Shown here: piece after piece, positions 45,024 through 58,515 of the stretch
Layout of the letters: each line of letters begins with the position of its first letter
How positions within the stretch are numbered: position 1 is the first letter of the stretch
Assembly (NCBI GenBank): GCA_950097015.1
Contig: CATNEN010000011.1
Coordinates: forward strand, 124,001 to 188,000
Direction of reading: 5' to 3'
Source: Macrostomum hystrix
Taxonomy: Eukaryota; Platyhelminthes; Macrostomidae
Length of the DNA stretch: 64,000 nt
Position numbers and translations under genes: made by a program
The notes under the pieces: model-generated
What the model was told of the DNA's origin: nothing
The model's input: only the letters and a program-made list of their open reading frames with translations
The model's database searches: none

Positions 45024-46440
45024 TTGGTGGGAAGACTTCACTATTCTACGAGTAATATAAAATTCTGCTTCTGCCGCGCCCCGCGAGTGGACAACCGCGC
45101 ACATCGTAGCGATTCCGAAGAAGCCAGGCACGAAACGGAAGGAGGAGCACAGGGGGATCTCGCTTATGTCCTGTGCCGCGAAGCTGTTCAACCGCGAGCT
45201 GCTAGCTCCGTTACATCCCGTGCTGGACCAGTTTTTGCGCCCTGAGCAGAACGGGTTCCGCCCACATCGCGGGACAGTGGCACATATCCTTGCCCTTCGC
45301 CGCATCATCGAGGAGGCGCGTATCCATCAGTCAAGTCTCATGGTAATATTTATTGATTTCATCAAGGCCTTCGACTCGTTGGCTCACGGCGCGCTGCCTC
45401 TCGTGCTTCGTGCGTACAATGTACCGGAGCAACTGATTTCCGCCCTCATGGCTATGTACCAGGATACGACCGCTTCGTTGATGACGCCAGATGGACTGCC
45501 AGACCAATTCAGCACGTAGTCAGGCTGCTGCAGGGTGACACTCTGGCGCGTTTCCAGTTTTTCCTGGCACTGGACTGGGTGCTGAGGACCGGCCTGCCCA
45601 ACCCGGATAACGCTTTCTGCTGAGAAGGCGCACGAGTCGGCGGCACCCGGAGAAGCGTTCCGTTCTTTGCTACGCGAATGACCTCGCGCTGCAGTCATCG
45701 ACGGCCGAAGCCGCTCATAGCTGCTGGATAGCCTGACGGCTGCAGCATCGCGGGTCGGCCTCATGCTGAACGCGCTGAAGACAGTCGTCTTCTCGGTGCC
45801 TCTGACTTGCCTGCCGAGATCAACTATTGAGACGCTGCCGGGGTAGCAATCAGGCTTACCCGCTGCCAGCGGTTCTTGTATCTCGGTGGAATCGTGCGGA
45901 CGCTGCCGACGACCTGGTGATGCGACGAGGACTGGACTGCGCCGCGTTTACCTCTGTGCGCTCTGTGCTCCGATCTGAGGTTGGACGACAGGCTCAGGGC
46001 TCGGCTATTTCAGGCAGTCGTTGAGACTGTCTCGCTGTATAATGCCGAGACCTGGACCCTGACGGACATCTAGGAGAGGCAGCTGGACGCTGCGCATGCG
46101 GTTATGCTGCGTGCGGTGTTTGGGGACCGCAGCGACCCTGGCAGCGAGACCAATTCCGCGCTCTACGAAAGGGCGCGCCTGACGCGCCTTGTGACCTGCT
46201 GCGCAGGCGGCGACTTCGACTGGCTGGCCACGTCATCCGGTAGGAGGCCCGCTGCCCTGAGCCGCTACACGACGTGCTGCTGCTCAAGCTGCAGGGACCG
46301 CGCAGGCGAGGCCAAGGGCGAACGGCGAGATTTCCTAACCGGCTTCTGAGTGATGCTGGCGCCGTGGACCAAGCTAGCGGGTGACCTTTGAGGTCGTTGG
46401 CCCAGAAACACGCTATCTCAGCTTCCTCCCCCTTTCTGGC
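45024..46440 (+). pseudogene. Decayed LINE (non-LTR) reverse transcriptase
   Basis: GC-rich with several stops. The first 490 bases are open in two overlapping frames: VAIPKKPGTKRKEEHRGISL (about 45105), RPEQNGFRPHRGTVAHILAL, VIFIDFIKAFDSLAHGALPL (RT block with FIDF.KAFDS) and the following AMYQDTTASLMTPDG. Later pieces are LALDWVLRTGLPNPDN, CYANDLALQSS (the YADD box changed to YAND) and VGLMLNALKT. This order of blocks is that of LINE RTs. No endonuclease or poly(A) end is found. The clade is not assigned. Confidence 0.8.
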
Positions 46441-48495
46441 CACTGATGGCTGGCGGGAACAGTTATTTGTTGTTGTTCTTTTCGCAGTGGAAAACCGATA
46501 ACTTGCTTTGTTGAGTTTTCAAGAAAAGATCGACTTAGCTTAAAAGAAAAGAGCTTTGTTTCGCTAAATGTCAGATTTCCTAGTATACACAAAATTGTTT
46601 AAATCAAGCTTTGCTATCTGCTTGTATGCCATTGTGTTGGGTGAATATGAGATGAAGTGATCGAATGAACACTCTTAACGTCAATGCTGTGTTCCATACT
46701 AGCTGACAGCAGTGTTTTAAGATACAGTAAGAAATTTGTCTTATCGGAAAGAAGCCTGTGATCAAGTGTACCTGATAATTTTGATTTAAAGAGGAGAGTC
46801 GTTAGCGCCTTTAGAGTCACATTTTGTAAAAATGAGTAAATCAAGTCAATTGTGCTGCGTGGCCTTGCGAATGACATGCCAGTTCTACCTACTTGCCTAG
46901 TATACTTACCCTACTGACCTCTTTAGCCAACAATGATAAGAACGCACATTATTTCAGAGGTATATTTCAAAGATTTATATACGACAAATCTGCTGAGCAT
47001 TCTTACGTGAATGTCACACAAAACCACTGGCTCATGTGTTTAACTTTTTAGTTTTTACTGCCAATTTTTTTACCTTGCTTTTACGGTTAATTCACACTTC
47101 TTAGAGCTTAGATTACGCTCTCCGACCATTAATAAAGTTAACTTTTAGATATATAATTTAAATATAACAGAAGCCAACGAAAAGTAATCGTGGCTCAAAC
47201 GAGATACCTGTTGACAAGTGCCATTTATGCTTGTAACAATACTTTTAATAATGAAGATAAATGGCTAATATACGAGCGTACGAGTCGAACGAGTTTTATA
47301 CTCGTAGAATACATTGATAAGATAGTAAAGGATATACTCGCATTAGAATAGAGACGTCTTCCTTGCAAATGTTCTTGCCTTACCAAAATGCTGAAGTACG
47401 AGTAACTGGTAATATTTGCATCCTAAAAAGAAGACAATAGCTTTTCGTGTTCAGCCTCGTTAATATTTTATATCGTTGTATTAATAAATTAAATCAATGG
47501 TAGAAGCTATAGCGAACGTACTTTTTTCTATGGAACTTTATACCCTTCTTCAAGTAAAGAAAGCAGTCAAAGGGCCTGGATATGTTTCAATCAAGGGAAA
47601 TCAAGTTAGCAATAGCAGTCAGATTTATCACAGCTTCCAAGCGTGTAGAAATTTTCACACCGCATCGGGAGCAGGTACTTATGAGAATTTATGTTCGGCG
47701 AATTCTCATCGGTGGGAAGCGGTTGGACAGGTAGTGGGAATGCTTGAGATTTGAAACCAGAGCAAGCCGCAAGTCAACACAAGTACATGATCTTATTCAG
47801 ATGCTATAGGATTGAAAATTCCATTGCCAAGGTCCTAGACAAGGTTCAGAATACTGAGCCAGATATGCGCTTGTTGCGAATGCACTCAAAACGACATTTA
47901 TAATTCAATTTAGCAACAAAGTATATTATTGACATGGCACTGGCATTGTGAATTAAAGTTGGTCTTGAGAGCGATGGTTTAGGTGACGGTAAATAAGCTC
48001 CAGTAAAAGCTCTAGGCCTTGAACAGTTTATTTATTGCGCTAACAGGGGGCATAAACCGATAAGGGAGGGGTGGGTCTTGACAGGGGTACAGCTGAGTGC
48101 GCATAGCTGACAATAACAAGATAGAGTGGGGCGATCGATAAGTTACTACGTGTATATTAATTGAACGGAGTGGTGAGCGCATCAAAGCCGCGATGCGAAA
48201 TAGATAAAGACTAAGGGTAAAATTACTGGACAGTAGCACTTTCCGCGACAGGCATACTATTAATGGGGGTAATGAGATGATGAAAGAAGTGAGGATACGC
48301 TATCAAGCCGGCTTTAGGTATAAGAAAATGCTAATAAATTAAAATTAATGGAAGAGAGCAACGCAAAGATATGCAAATCAGCAGAGAGCTGCAATATAAA
48401 TTTGTAATATGGAAAGTAAAAAAAGTTGTTAAAAATGATAAGGTCAAAATTACGAAATGAATCTGCATACTTGCCTCTCACTTACCTCACTGTAG
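46441..48495. other. Upstream region of the receptor gene; first exon not found
   Basis: No clear gene. The receptor's N-terminal exon (start codon plus extracellular segment) should lie here or further upstream. A short frame at 47497-47754 is open but lacks a signal peptide and a clear splice donor. Confidence 0.35.
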
Positions 48496-51400
48496 CTGGA
48501 TCACATTGTGTACTTCTCATTGTCGATCAACCTCGTGACCATTGTGGCGGGCAACATCGCGCTCCTGGCATTCGTAAGCGCACGTCCAAAGTCACGCATG
48601 ACCTACTACATCTGCAACCTGGGCGTGGCTGGTAAGACGGCTATTCGTTTAGCGCTTTTCACACGTTGGAAATTTGAGCCACAGACGCTTTCAAAACTTA
48701 GTCACAAAATACTGTCAGTAAACTACAGAATACTATCGGGTATAGTGAGCTATACAACAACGATTAAAAAAAGAAAGAAAGCCTACGAAAGACAGATAAA
48801 GCGAAGAAATAGGAACTGAATAGAAATGGGTAGATGGGATATGGGAAACGGAATGAGAGAGAGGAATCGAGAAAAACCAATTTAAAAAAAAGAATACGAG
48901 TATGAGGTAAAGGAGATGGATAAAAAGTTTAAAACTGTTAACTGATAGAAAGTAAAATACGAGTATTAATTTGCCCAAGCAATGATGCCCTCTTGTTCAG
49001 CATCCTTTCGTTGAGGGCGGACGCGCTTTCTGTACTGAGGTAAATTAAAGAAGGAAAGCCTCTTAGCTCGTATCATTAGGGACTCAGTAATGCGATTTTT
49101 CCGTCTTCAACAAAAGTACACGGGCTCACGAACAAGAGGTACAAGAGCTGCACAAAGCGAAAAGAAAATCTGTTTCTTTTCAGCTCCTCTTTTTCATCAG
49201 AAGTGTCAATTGTCACTAACAATGGTTAAATACTGATCAGTCAAAGAAAGATAAGACTTTTATTGAAGTAAAAATGCGTTTCAGGCAGAGTCGTATTTGC
49301 TCTGCGCAAAATACAATTATTGATTCCCTTTCTCTTGCGATAGATATTCTTTCTCAGGAATTGAAGAAGTGGCATACAATCTACTGCTGTTACTCGATTA
49401 ATTTATATTTTTTCTTGTTTAAAAAATGTATGCTTGAACAGTTATATTGATCAGTTGTTGCTCATAACAGTAAATTTCATCGCTTCTATAAGAATGCTTT
49501 GATCACGTACGAGCGCTCGAAATTATTGGGGCTAGTTCGCGGAGGAAGATATTTTTAATGTTATTAAATTTGTTTAGGACGGAAAGTTTGTTTGCGAAAT
49601 CGAAATCTCATTCTAGCAATTTTATTTCAGATCTCTGCGTAGGAATATTTTGCGTTCTACCCCAGTTTATTGACCGCGTACTGATGCAATTCTACGGACC
49701 CGAGATACTCTGCAAGCTAAAATTCTTTACTCAGGTAATTCAGAATGCTTGTATTACCTTGGCTTTTGCACTATCTATAAGTAAATAAGCACTAAACTGG
49801 ATTTAGCAAGGTAATATTGTTCAAAAGCTTCGTTTATTCATAGCAAAATTTCATCATTGCAGTGTCATCGTACATCTTAATTATTTGCATGATTGCATGG
49901 GATAGCATGAGAGCGCATCGGGGTGCACTTTTAATTAAAGTGTAAATTTTCAGATCACTTTATTTCCAGTTTCGTAGGTTCATACTCGTAGTTCGTAGTT
50001 CTTTTGTTCTTAGACTTTTTTGTTTCGTTAGGAATAAAATCCAGGAATTAACGAGTCTTCAACGGGTGAAGATCTATCGCTATTGTTGAATTCATGATGC
50101 AGATTTCCTATGTTGACCTTGCCAGTGTGATTTCCCACAAGCTTAGTCATTAAAAATGGCCAGCCTAATGTGCCATCGTTTTTCGGCAGGTGGTTCCGAG
50201 ACAGCTTTTATAGATAAAGATTAACTTTTCCGTGCCTCACTTAATGATAAGAACGAAATATAGTAAGTTCAGCGTTCAATTTTATCATCTGATCTCTGTC
50301 GCTAAAAAAGTCTCAGGCAAGTGATAAAAGTTGCCTTCAGTCTCTAATGTTTTTGGAACTCGCTTGATTCGCATTCGCTCTTTATATGTCAGTTTCCTAT
50401 GCATATGCTAATGTACGTATCTGCTTTGTATCTGCGCAAGCAACATAGAGCGGAGCGAAGGTAATTCTGGAATAAGATTAATTAGCTTTTTTAGAGAAAA
50501 TGATGGCAAAAATTACAGACAGCTCGGGTAAAAAAGTGTGATTCGGTTTTCAACGCCTCGGAAAACTTGGGATACTAGGAGTAGCTTTGTGAAGCGAGGG
50601 ACGGAACTTAGACATTTTTAAGTGAATTAAGCAGTTTGCATCAAATGGTATATCGGATATTTTACTCAAGCATAGAAAGATTGACGCCAGGTAAAATTTA
50701 GGTACATGATTTACCAACACTTTCAAAAAGACCATTTTCAACCGACTATCATGCGCTCGTATTTCAGACAACGGTGAGTTACGGGGCAGCATATGCTCTA
50801 GTTGTCCTCAGCATCGACCGAGTTGACGCAATAGCTAATCCTCTGCGTACAACCACATCGCGACGTAGTAAGTCAAGGAAATTATAATTAATATGATTTA
50901 GCAGTAGTAGTGGTTATAGTCGCTGTACTAAGAATACAAGTAATAGTTCAATCGAGCCTGTCAATTAACATCAAAGTAAACATGCAAGTTGTAGTATACC
51001 CTTAGTCGTAATCCTGTCTGAAGTTAAGTGGGTATGATTAACGAATCGCCAATTGATGCACAAAGCACCAGATTCTTTGTAATTTTTAACGCATACTCTC
51101 TAAGTAATAAACCAAAGAAAATCGGTCCGCCAACAAAGCAGACGAGAGAGTAAGGACTACAAGCTTTTACTGCTTGGTTAAGAAGAACTCTGGTAATGAC
51201 CATTTTATCTCTTTTAACCCCGGTTGGCAAATACTTTCCCTTGTCTGGGCAATCCTCATTCGCAAAAAGAGCCGACTCATGGCACCCTGAGGATTTTAAA
51301 TCACTTGAATTAATTAAGGGAGGAAAGAAAAGCAGCGAGCCTAGCACTGTCCCCCCATCCCAGGCAGAGCTAGACTGGAGTGTTTCCTATATCCAGGCAG

Positions 51401-54400
51401 CCCTTGCAGCAGACAGAAACGCTCTCAAAATGAGGCATGTTGGCATGCTGGCTGTACAATAAATATTTTAAGCATTTTATATTTTGAATGCTCTCAATGA
51501 AGTGCGCAGCTTTATTATGGCAGTGGGATCAAAGATTCAAACCTGCGGATTGATATAGGGGGTGCTGAGAATGGTGGCCGGGTGGAGGTAGTTGAGGCGA
51601 CGATGCTTTAAAGCTGAAATTATAGATGGCAGGGTAAACATCGCATAGCTCATCGCAAATAGAACCTATAGGTATTGCTGGTGTCGACTGTACATTTTCA
51701 GCGCTGGCTTCAAAAAGTGGATAATCGAAATTCCTGTTTATTGGATTGCTACTGTCATTTAGTGAAGTAATTGCTTAAACTAATGTTACTATAGTCTTAT
51801 GCCTACGGTATACGCAAAGATACACATGGACAACCTAAAAAATCATCTACAGCCCCATTAGCGCAGCAGATATCTGGAATTTAGTGCATTTTAAATACAC
51901 ATGTAGTCACATTTTCGCAAACCGGTCCTACTGTTCATAGAAATGGAAAGCAAGTTGGTGTTAGAATATAATTTTTTCCAATATTTTATTGAATTTCAGC
52001 GAGTGTGCTGCACGGCTTTTGTAAAAAATGAGTTAATTAACACCAGAATAGCTTATGCTGCCACCCGCATTCACTTTTACGAGTGTATAATGTTTTGTTG
52101 GCTGACGAAAAGTCGCTACCAGCAACTCGTGCAATTAACTTGTTGTGTTAGTCCATCCGTAGGTTGCTTTATATTTAAAACTGCATTATATTTTTATCGT
52201 GCCTGCTTTTCGTCAAACGAAAGCTTGTCTCGTCAGTCTGAAAACAAGAAATTTCATTTCTCTTGCTGCTAAAAGTTCTTGAGAATGGTGGCCGGGTGGA
52301 GGTAGTGGCCCAATAAAATCAGAATTCTAGAAGCATGGCAGCATAAATTTCGAATACAACAGGCCGAGGGCCGTACATGAACGATACCTGCTAAAAGTAC
52401 GTACAATACTTCTATTCAGCGTCCTCATTGTATTAGTCCGTGAAGTTCAAGTACTTAGACATGATGGTGTACGATCTAACAAAGTTATAAGCTGTCGCGA
52501 GAGACTAAGCACAAAAAAGTCAATTCAAGCAATATTTCTTAATCCATAGTATGCCTGCTTGATTAATCAATACAGGTAAAAATTCGTCCAGCGTAAACTG
52601 AGCAGTTTGAAAGCTTCAAGAAGGATTGTTATAAAACATGCTGTTAGTCCTCATATAGTGCTCATGCAAACGCAATTTCGAGATTTTAATGTACTTGTAG
52701 GCTTTGTTTTGGTAATTTGTCCATACCTAAAAGAGGATTTTATTTTTTTAATATGCGAGAATATAAGGTAAATAAAAAAGAAACTACGTAAATTTTTCTG
52801 TGGCAAAACAACTTTTGGATTATGAGTTCGTCCAGATGTAGTAATTTTCGTGCGACTAAAGTTTGTTTAGTCTACTAACGACAACGAAAGTAAGGTTTTA
52901 TAAAATATTTTTAACTAAGAAGAAGACAGAAGAAAAGACTAAGAAGAAACGGTTTTATTTTTATAATAAAACATGCCTAGCAGTAAGTGTACCAGCCATG
53001 CAGACATGCTCGTACATGCAGTATTTTAAACGCAATTTTTTACTATAGTTTGTAATCCAAGGCATATACGACGTAAGCATAACTTCTCAAGGAAACTGAA
53101 AACTCAGTACGTAGGAAGATGGCGTCCAATTTTTGCTTTGCGGAAGCCTTGCGGTATTGCGGTATACAAGTACTGAAGTCCAGTTTTCCGATTTTTGGGC
53201 AACAGATTTCGGATTTTTTTATTTGTGACTTCCTAGCAAAACTTACTCGACGCTCTAGATCCCGTGGGCAAATATAGATTAGCACATTTATTCGACTTAG
53301 TCGCATTACTAATGTTTGTGCTCAGCGGATGTGATATATTTGCATGCGTTTCGAACTAAAATTAGCAATGAGCGATTAAATGTTGTTAAAATATTGAGTT
53401 AAGACACTGTGGGCTACCATGAATTTCAGATCTAAGTTGGGTGGTCAAAGTGAAAGTGATCAATCAATCAGCCAGTCAATGATTTTCATTACTGATGTCC
53501 GTCTAGGTCACACAGTGATTATGTATCTATAGAATTATGCGCAGTCGGCAGATTAGATGAAACCACTCTACTCGTAGCCATGCATGAGCGATCTCGTTCA
53601 AGGTCCAGAAAGTCCCAAGGAGGTCCTCCTTTGCTTCCTTGTTCAGCACTCTAAGGAATGACCTATCATAATATCCTGACAATACCCTAAAGTTCAACGC
53701 TCTACGAAATGTTGTATGAAAAACTACGCTCTATGAAAAAACCAGAGCAACTTCGCTGCCGCCATGGTTAGTTTAGATAAGTGTGAAAGTACAAATAAGT
53801 GTGAAATCATGTGTTAGGAACTTTTAGGGTTTATTTTTTTGCCAATGCCGATAACTAAGGAACTTGCAAAGTCTCTAATAATCAAATTAATTCGGACACG
53901 TATGTGATACTATTAGTATGCCTTGTAGAAGCTTTAGAATAAATTGGCATCTAGGATACTGCGGTAGAGTGGTATAGTGGCATTTTCAGACAATTTGATG
54001 GATACCAATCTCGCGATGGGTATGCGTGATGGGCTGTGATGCTGCAGAGGGCAAGGAAACAAACACGGCACTGCAGGTGACTTCTGACATAAGCACTAGG
54101 TCCTGGGTTAGTCTAAAGTAGACGAAGGAAGCTTATCTAAATTTCTGGAGGCTTTGTACTTATATTAGCCCGCATTAAGATAGAAAAATTAATGGATAGA
54201 ATAAAAAAGCTAAAAAATACCGATATATTATGATTAGTCATTAGTTTCAACCTACTGATGCTTATGACAAAACTATTACAAATGTTGTTATCCGCTCCAT
54301 GCTTTTTCCTCCCATAGAGTGTCAGACTGCAAGTTTAATAGCTGGCAGCTGGATTTTTAGCGCTTTGTGCAGTTCTCCGGTATTGATTTGGACTAATGTT

Positions 54401-56242
54401 CGACGCCACGACACCTTCGGGCGTCAGTGTTCGATCAGGTATGGCAGCAGCTCCAACACTACCCGGCTGGAAAAGGAGAACTTTTGGCAGGTGAGTCAAA
54501 CAATTTTATAAACAGCAGAACACAGCGATTCTCAAAAAAATTCTACATTTTCCTATGTTGAATTCCGGATATATGCATGGGTTCTTGACAAAAACTGACA
54601 TTGTTGACACACTTTAGCGCAAACAAAACGAAAATTGGTAGAGTAAAAATAGAAGTAAAGTGTCTTTTTGGCACATCTGCCCTCACTTTCTCATCGTCAG
54701 GCAGTGTACACTGTCGGCTTTGGGGTTTGGCCCAAGGACCACTGTGGTATCACTATAAACTACAGTATAACTATATGCTATATTTGTAATATAGTGGTCC
54801 TTGGTTTGACCCACAAGGGCGTAAATTGCACGGCAAGTCCCCAAGTCTCCACCTTGGTGCGACAGGCAACGCGTCAACCGCTCTGCCATACTGGCCTCAT
54901 TCGATATCCATTGTAGATATTTGTAACAGCCAACCTGGTGACGATAATAATTATACCTGTGACTATTGTGGCCATTTGTCACATTGTCCTGATCGTGATT
55001 ATCTTCCGAAGCGGCAGAGGACCAAAGCTACCAGCGGGTACCGATGCCTCAGCCAAAGGAAATTGCAGAAGAAGTGTCAATCGTAGTTCCGTTAACAATC
55101 GGAACACCATCACTCGAGCAAAAATAAAAACAGTAAAAGTTACTTGCACCATTGTGTCCGGTAAGTCCAACCTTTGTTGTTTCTACTATTTTTTACCTAT
55201 ATTTAAACTTTCTGACTCCTCATTAAGATTAGGGCCAATGAGCTATCGAGCTTTGGCTTTTTGAGAATTTAGTGTACGAGCGTATTTTGGCGTAGTGTAG
55301 AAAATTAGAGTCAAGGTTGCATGCAAGGGAGAATGCAGGTGTATTTTCGGCCAGATTACATACATGATCGTGCCGATATATCTGAGAATCGGGTTAAAGT
55401 TTTCGAGGTGCCGTGTGCGTGAAATCGTAGGTATAGTTCTTTGTATGATACTTCTAATTCCTGTAGTTACATTAAAACATTGTAGTATTCATCTTATGCT
55501 GGCTGCCATATACAGTGGGCAACTTTCTGGACCTTTATCATGTCAAGCGGTTGTCAATCTACTTCAAGGCGTTAATTCAGGTAAGAATTTTTATTTAAAA
55601 ATTTGTTGTGTCTGAACTGACAACACTTGTTATTCCAATCTACTGTAGTATTAAATAGTTGACCGAAAAATTGTTGTGACGAGAGGCAAGATTTCAATCT
55701 CTCGCTGCAATACAGAACGATAGATTTTCTGAATGGCAGTATGCTTCCTTTAGTTTCCTGCCATCACCCTGGCATTTAGTAGGACGGTTGATAGGAGTCA
55801 AGAATATTCTGCTTAAACCCTGGGTACATGCAGGGGTGAAAATAAAACTACTTCTGGCTCGCGCCTCCTCTGTACTTTTCAGACTCTGGGAACTCTCAAT
55901 TCGGCGGCTAATCCAATCATATTCTTTATTTTCAACTACAAGTAAGTTGTATTTACACTTCAGTAGAAATGTATGTTTGTAGTAGATTGCACGCCTTGTA
56001 GAACATAAGCAAGTGTCAATGACAAAAGACGGTTTTTCATCTGGCCGGCAGCATTAGGTGCATTATTAGGAGAATTTTAGCAGCATCGAGCAAAACCGCA
56101 TTCTTCGATTCAATTGTGTACTTATGTAAACAGCAGTAAATCTCACATCATCAACATCAACAGTCAGTGCTGCAATAGGAACCGACTTCCAACTGGTCGA
56201 AATTGCGACAATCAAAACCTACAACGTCAGTACCAAAATAAT

Positions 56243-56281
<39 letters not shown>

Positions 56282-56491
56282 CGACCGCTTTTTCAGGAGG
56301 ACCGAATGCAAGCAAATTCTCGGGACAAAGAAGAGGAAGATGCGATGGTCGTAAAAACTGTTTCTTTTAAAATGGAAGATCGTGTAGACGACGTGGAGCA
56401 AAACGGTGTTTTGACGAGCGAAACTGGGACCAAACTAGAAATGAAAAGGATGAGTGTGAATAATCCTTATGAATTGAATTGTACACATTAA
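48496..56491 (+). CDS. Rhodopsin-family neuropeptide receptor, CCAP/NPS-receptor-like (8 exons, 5' incomplete)
   Basis: Exons: 48496-48631, 49631-49734, 50768-50867, 54318-54490, 54917-55160, 55486-55580, 55883-55941 and 56134-56491. All are GT-AG with compatible phases (1,0,1,0,1,0,2). The total is 1,269 bases, 422 residues from TM1 on. TM1 has AGNIALLAF. TM2 has DLCVGIFCVLPQFIDRV. Before TM3 comes GPEILCKLKFFTQ. TM3 has YALVVLSIDRVDAIANPL, with DRV in the DRY position. TM4-ECL2 has NVRRHDTFGRQCSIRYGSSS. TM5 is IIIIPVTIVAICHIVLIVII. TM6 has KIKTVKVTCTIV and FILCWLPYTVGNFLDL, and TM7 has TLNSAANPIIFFIFNYK. LSIDR.DAI and LNSAANP point to the CCAP/neuropeptide-S receptor group; vasopressin- or AKH-type receptors are alternatives. 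The C-tail carries 12 glutamines in a row. It acts at the plasma membrane through G proteins. Confidence 0.88.
51566..52306. repeat. Pair of identical 27-bp direct repeats in a receptor intron
   Basis: TGAGAATGGTGGCCGGGTGG followed by AGGTAGT occurs at 51566-51592 and 52280-52306. The 687 bases between them hold no recognisable coding element. It lies in the 3.45-kb intron after exon 3. Confidence 0.8.
54797..54897 (-). repeat. tRNA(Leu/Ser)-type SINE or tRNA fossil
   Basis: On the minus strand an A-box region TATGGCAGAGCGGTTGACGC (about 54871-54890) is followed about 65 bases later by GGGTCAAACC (54803-54812), a B-box-like site. This spacing suits a long-variable-arm tRNA. An imperfect inverted repeat (CAAGGACCACT at about 54733 and AGTGGTCCTTG at about 54793) adjoins it. 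It ends only about 20 bases before the acceptor of receptor exon 5. Confidence 0.5.
56243..56280 (+). repeat. CAG(12) coding trinucleotide repeat
   Basis: Twelve perfect CAG codons give a polyglutamine run in the cytoplasmic tail of the receptor. Confidence 0.95.
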
Positions 56492-58515
56492 CCCTCAAAC
56501 GGCTGATAAAAAATACTACGCTTGTGATACTTGGGGTCCATTGGACCCCAACATTAATCCTGTGGATTTATTTTATTATTAATTTAATTCATTTTTATTA
56601 ATTAGGCATTAATTAGTTATTGAATCAGTTAACTATTAAATGAGTTGTGAAAAATTCAAATGCAGAAAAACTTTTTTGCTTCTGTCTGCAGCTTTTAGCA
56701 AATTTCTATTTTTATTTGTACTCGTACATTCAGAACAATAATCTAATATCATAATTTTTAGCAACCGAATTTCGTTTCAAGGGTTACGATGGTTGTAGCC
56801 TATAGGGGCACGGACTCACTACTTGATCAATGATCATTGCCCGTCTTCACTTAAATTTTTTATCTAAGCTTATTAGACCTATAGGCCATAGGGGATTAAA
56901 CTCTGCATTACTTAAGTCAATTCTTTTTTTGATAGTTTTACTACCCGTTTAATCGGTACCAGCTTTAACTTTTTTAAAGTCACAAATCCATTATGTGAAG
57001 CAGTAAGACTGCTTGCAGCTTCAGCTTTTGACGTAAGGTCTCATCGAACAGTTTTTTTCGTAAATAATAATGAACAGCTTGTCGCAAGCCTGCAGTATTG
57101 TGCTCGACGTGTTACAGCTGTTAAAATGCCGTTCATCATCTTCATTGCTGCAGGGTCACTCAGTTCATTTATGCAGTGCTGCTTTAGCTTATGAAGCTAT
57201 CTGAGCGATACATAGGCAGGTACATCGCATTATGTGGTTTTTCAAATGATACCACTTGGTCCTTTCTAATTTAACCTACTCATTCACGGATCACAAACTA
57301 AAATGCACACGGGTCACCTAAAAGGTTTTCATTAAATCAGATCAAATTGACCGCTTCGAGGACAGTTTAGAGGACAATAGGTCAACCGACCAGTTAGCGG
57401 TAGTTAGTTCCACGGTGCATTCTCTCGGTGTCGGTGTGTGGCCCACTAGGACGCTTGACTAGCATCCCTGCTTAATAATAAGCATTGTACCAATTAAGCC
57501 AGTACAGCACTGTACTGAACTGTACCTGCACCTGTTATTTTTTTAATTAACAGATACCCAGTTTTATCTTTTCAAAGCTGCATTCCTAATTAAAGCACCA
57601 GTCTTACATTATAAGTTTCATACAAACGATGAGTTACACGAGCACAAGAGTTCAAATATTCGCAGATTTTATTGTAACGTAACAAGAAAGTTCATTTCCT
57701 CTGAACTTGATCTATTGAGCTTCTTCGCTCTTCACAAACAAAACAAAAACAATAATACTGTATCATGTATGTTGCAATGTTTTATTTGTGTAAACTTTTA
57801 TTCAATTTCTTCTGTTTTCCCAAACAAAAAAATGTAAAACTAAATCTTGAACACTTGCAATTTATCATTTACAAGTAATTTTTTTCTAACGTTCGTAGAT
57901 GGTCTAGTTAACTTAGCAATTAAATGTCATTATTTGATTCATGGTAATGTGAAAATGTGCATTATTATTTTGTTTTTTTTCATTTTCATGTTTTTGTGAT
58001 CAGTCATTTTATTGTTTTGATGAATCATGATGGCTGTTACTGTACTTCGATTGGCTTTAAAGCAACAAAATACACGCCTGATGTTAAGCATAGAGCATGT
58101 GACATTCGCAATAAAGCTTCTTTCCAAGCGAGAGCTCAATCGAAAAGGGCGTTTTAAGGAATTGTTTTATCGGACCAAAACAACAAAACTAAAAAATTAA
58201 GTACGCTCGTATTTTAGTAACTTTAGTAATTTAGTAACTAAACTTTAAACTATTATTTTCAACTGACTTTGACACCCTGCAATTTTACACAATATAAAAA
58301 TAGCGTCACTAATTAAAACTAACTGATTTATAGCAGCTGGCGTAAATCAGTACGAAGCAGCACAAGGCAAAGCCGAACTATATTTCCAAATATATACTTG
58401 TAATGGTTTTATTCCTTGCCTTAGAGCCAGTGATCGAACTGTAGCGTAAATGATGACAAATTTGTTGAATAATTATCGCTTTTAATGTACGCTCTCTCTA
58501 TGTACATCGCTAGTA
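56492..58515. other. Receptor 3' UTR and intergenic
   Basis: AT-rich. No gene recognised. I did not find a single convincing poly(A) signal to end the receptor transcript. Confidence 0.4.

Noticed and set aside
47497-47754. Possible first exon of the receptor
   Set aside because: No signal peptide, glycosylation-rich N-terminus or suitable splice donor in frame with 48496. Left unassigned.
57430-57510. tRNA-like segment on the minus strand (TGGCTTAATTGGTA A-box-like)
   Set aside because: No B box at the proper distance and no cloverleaf.
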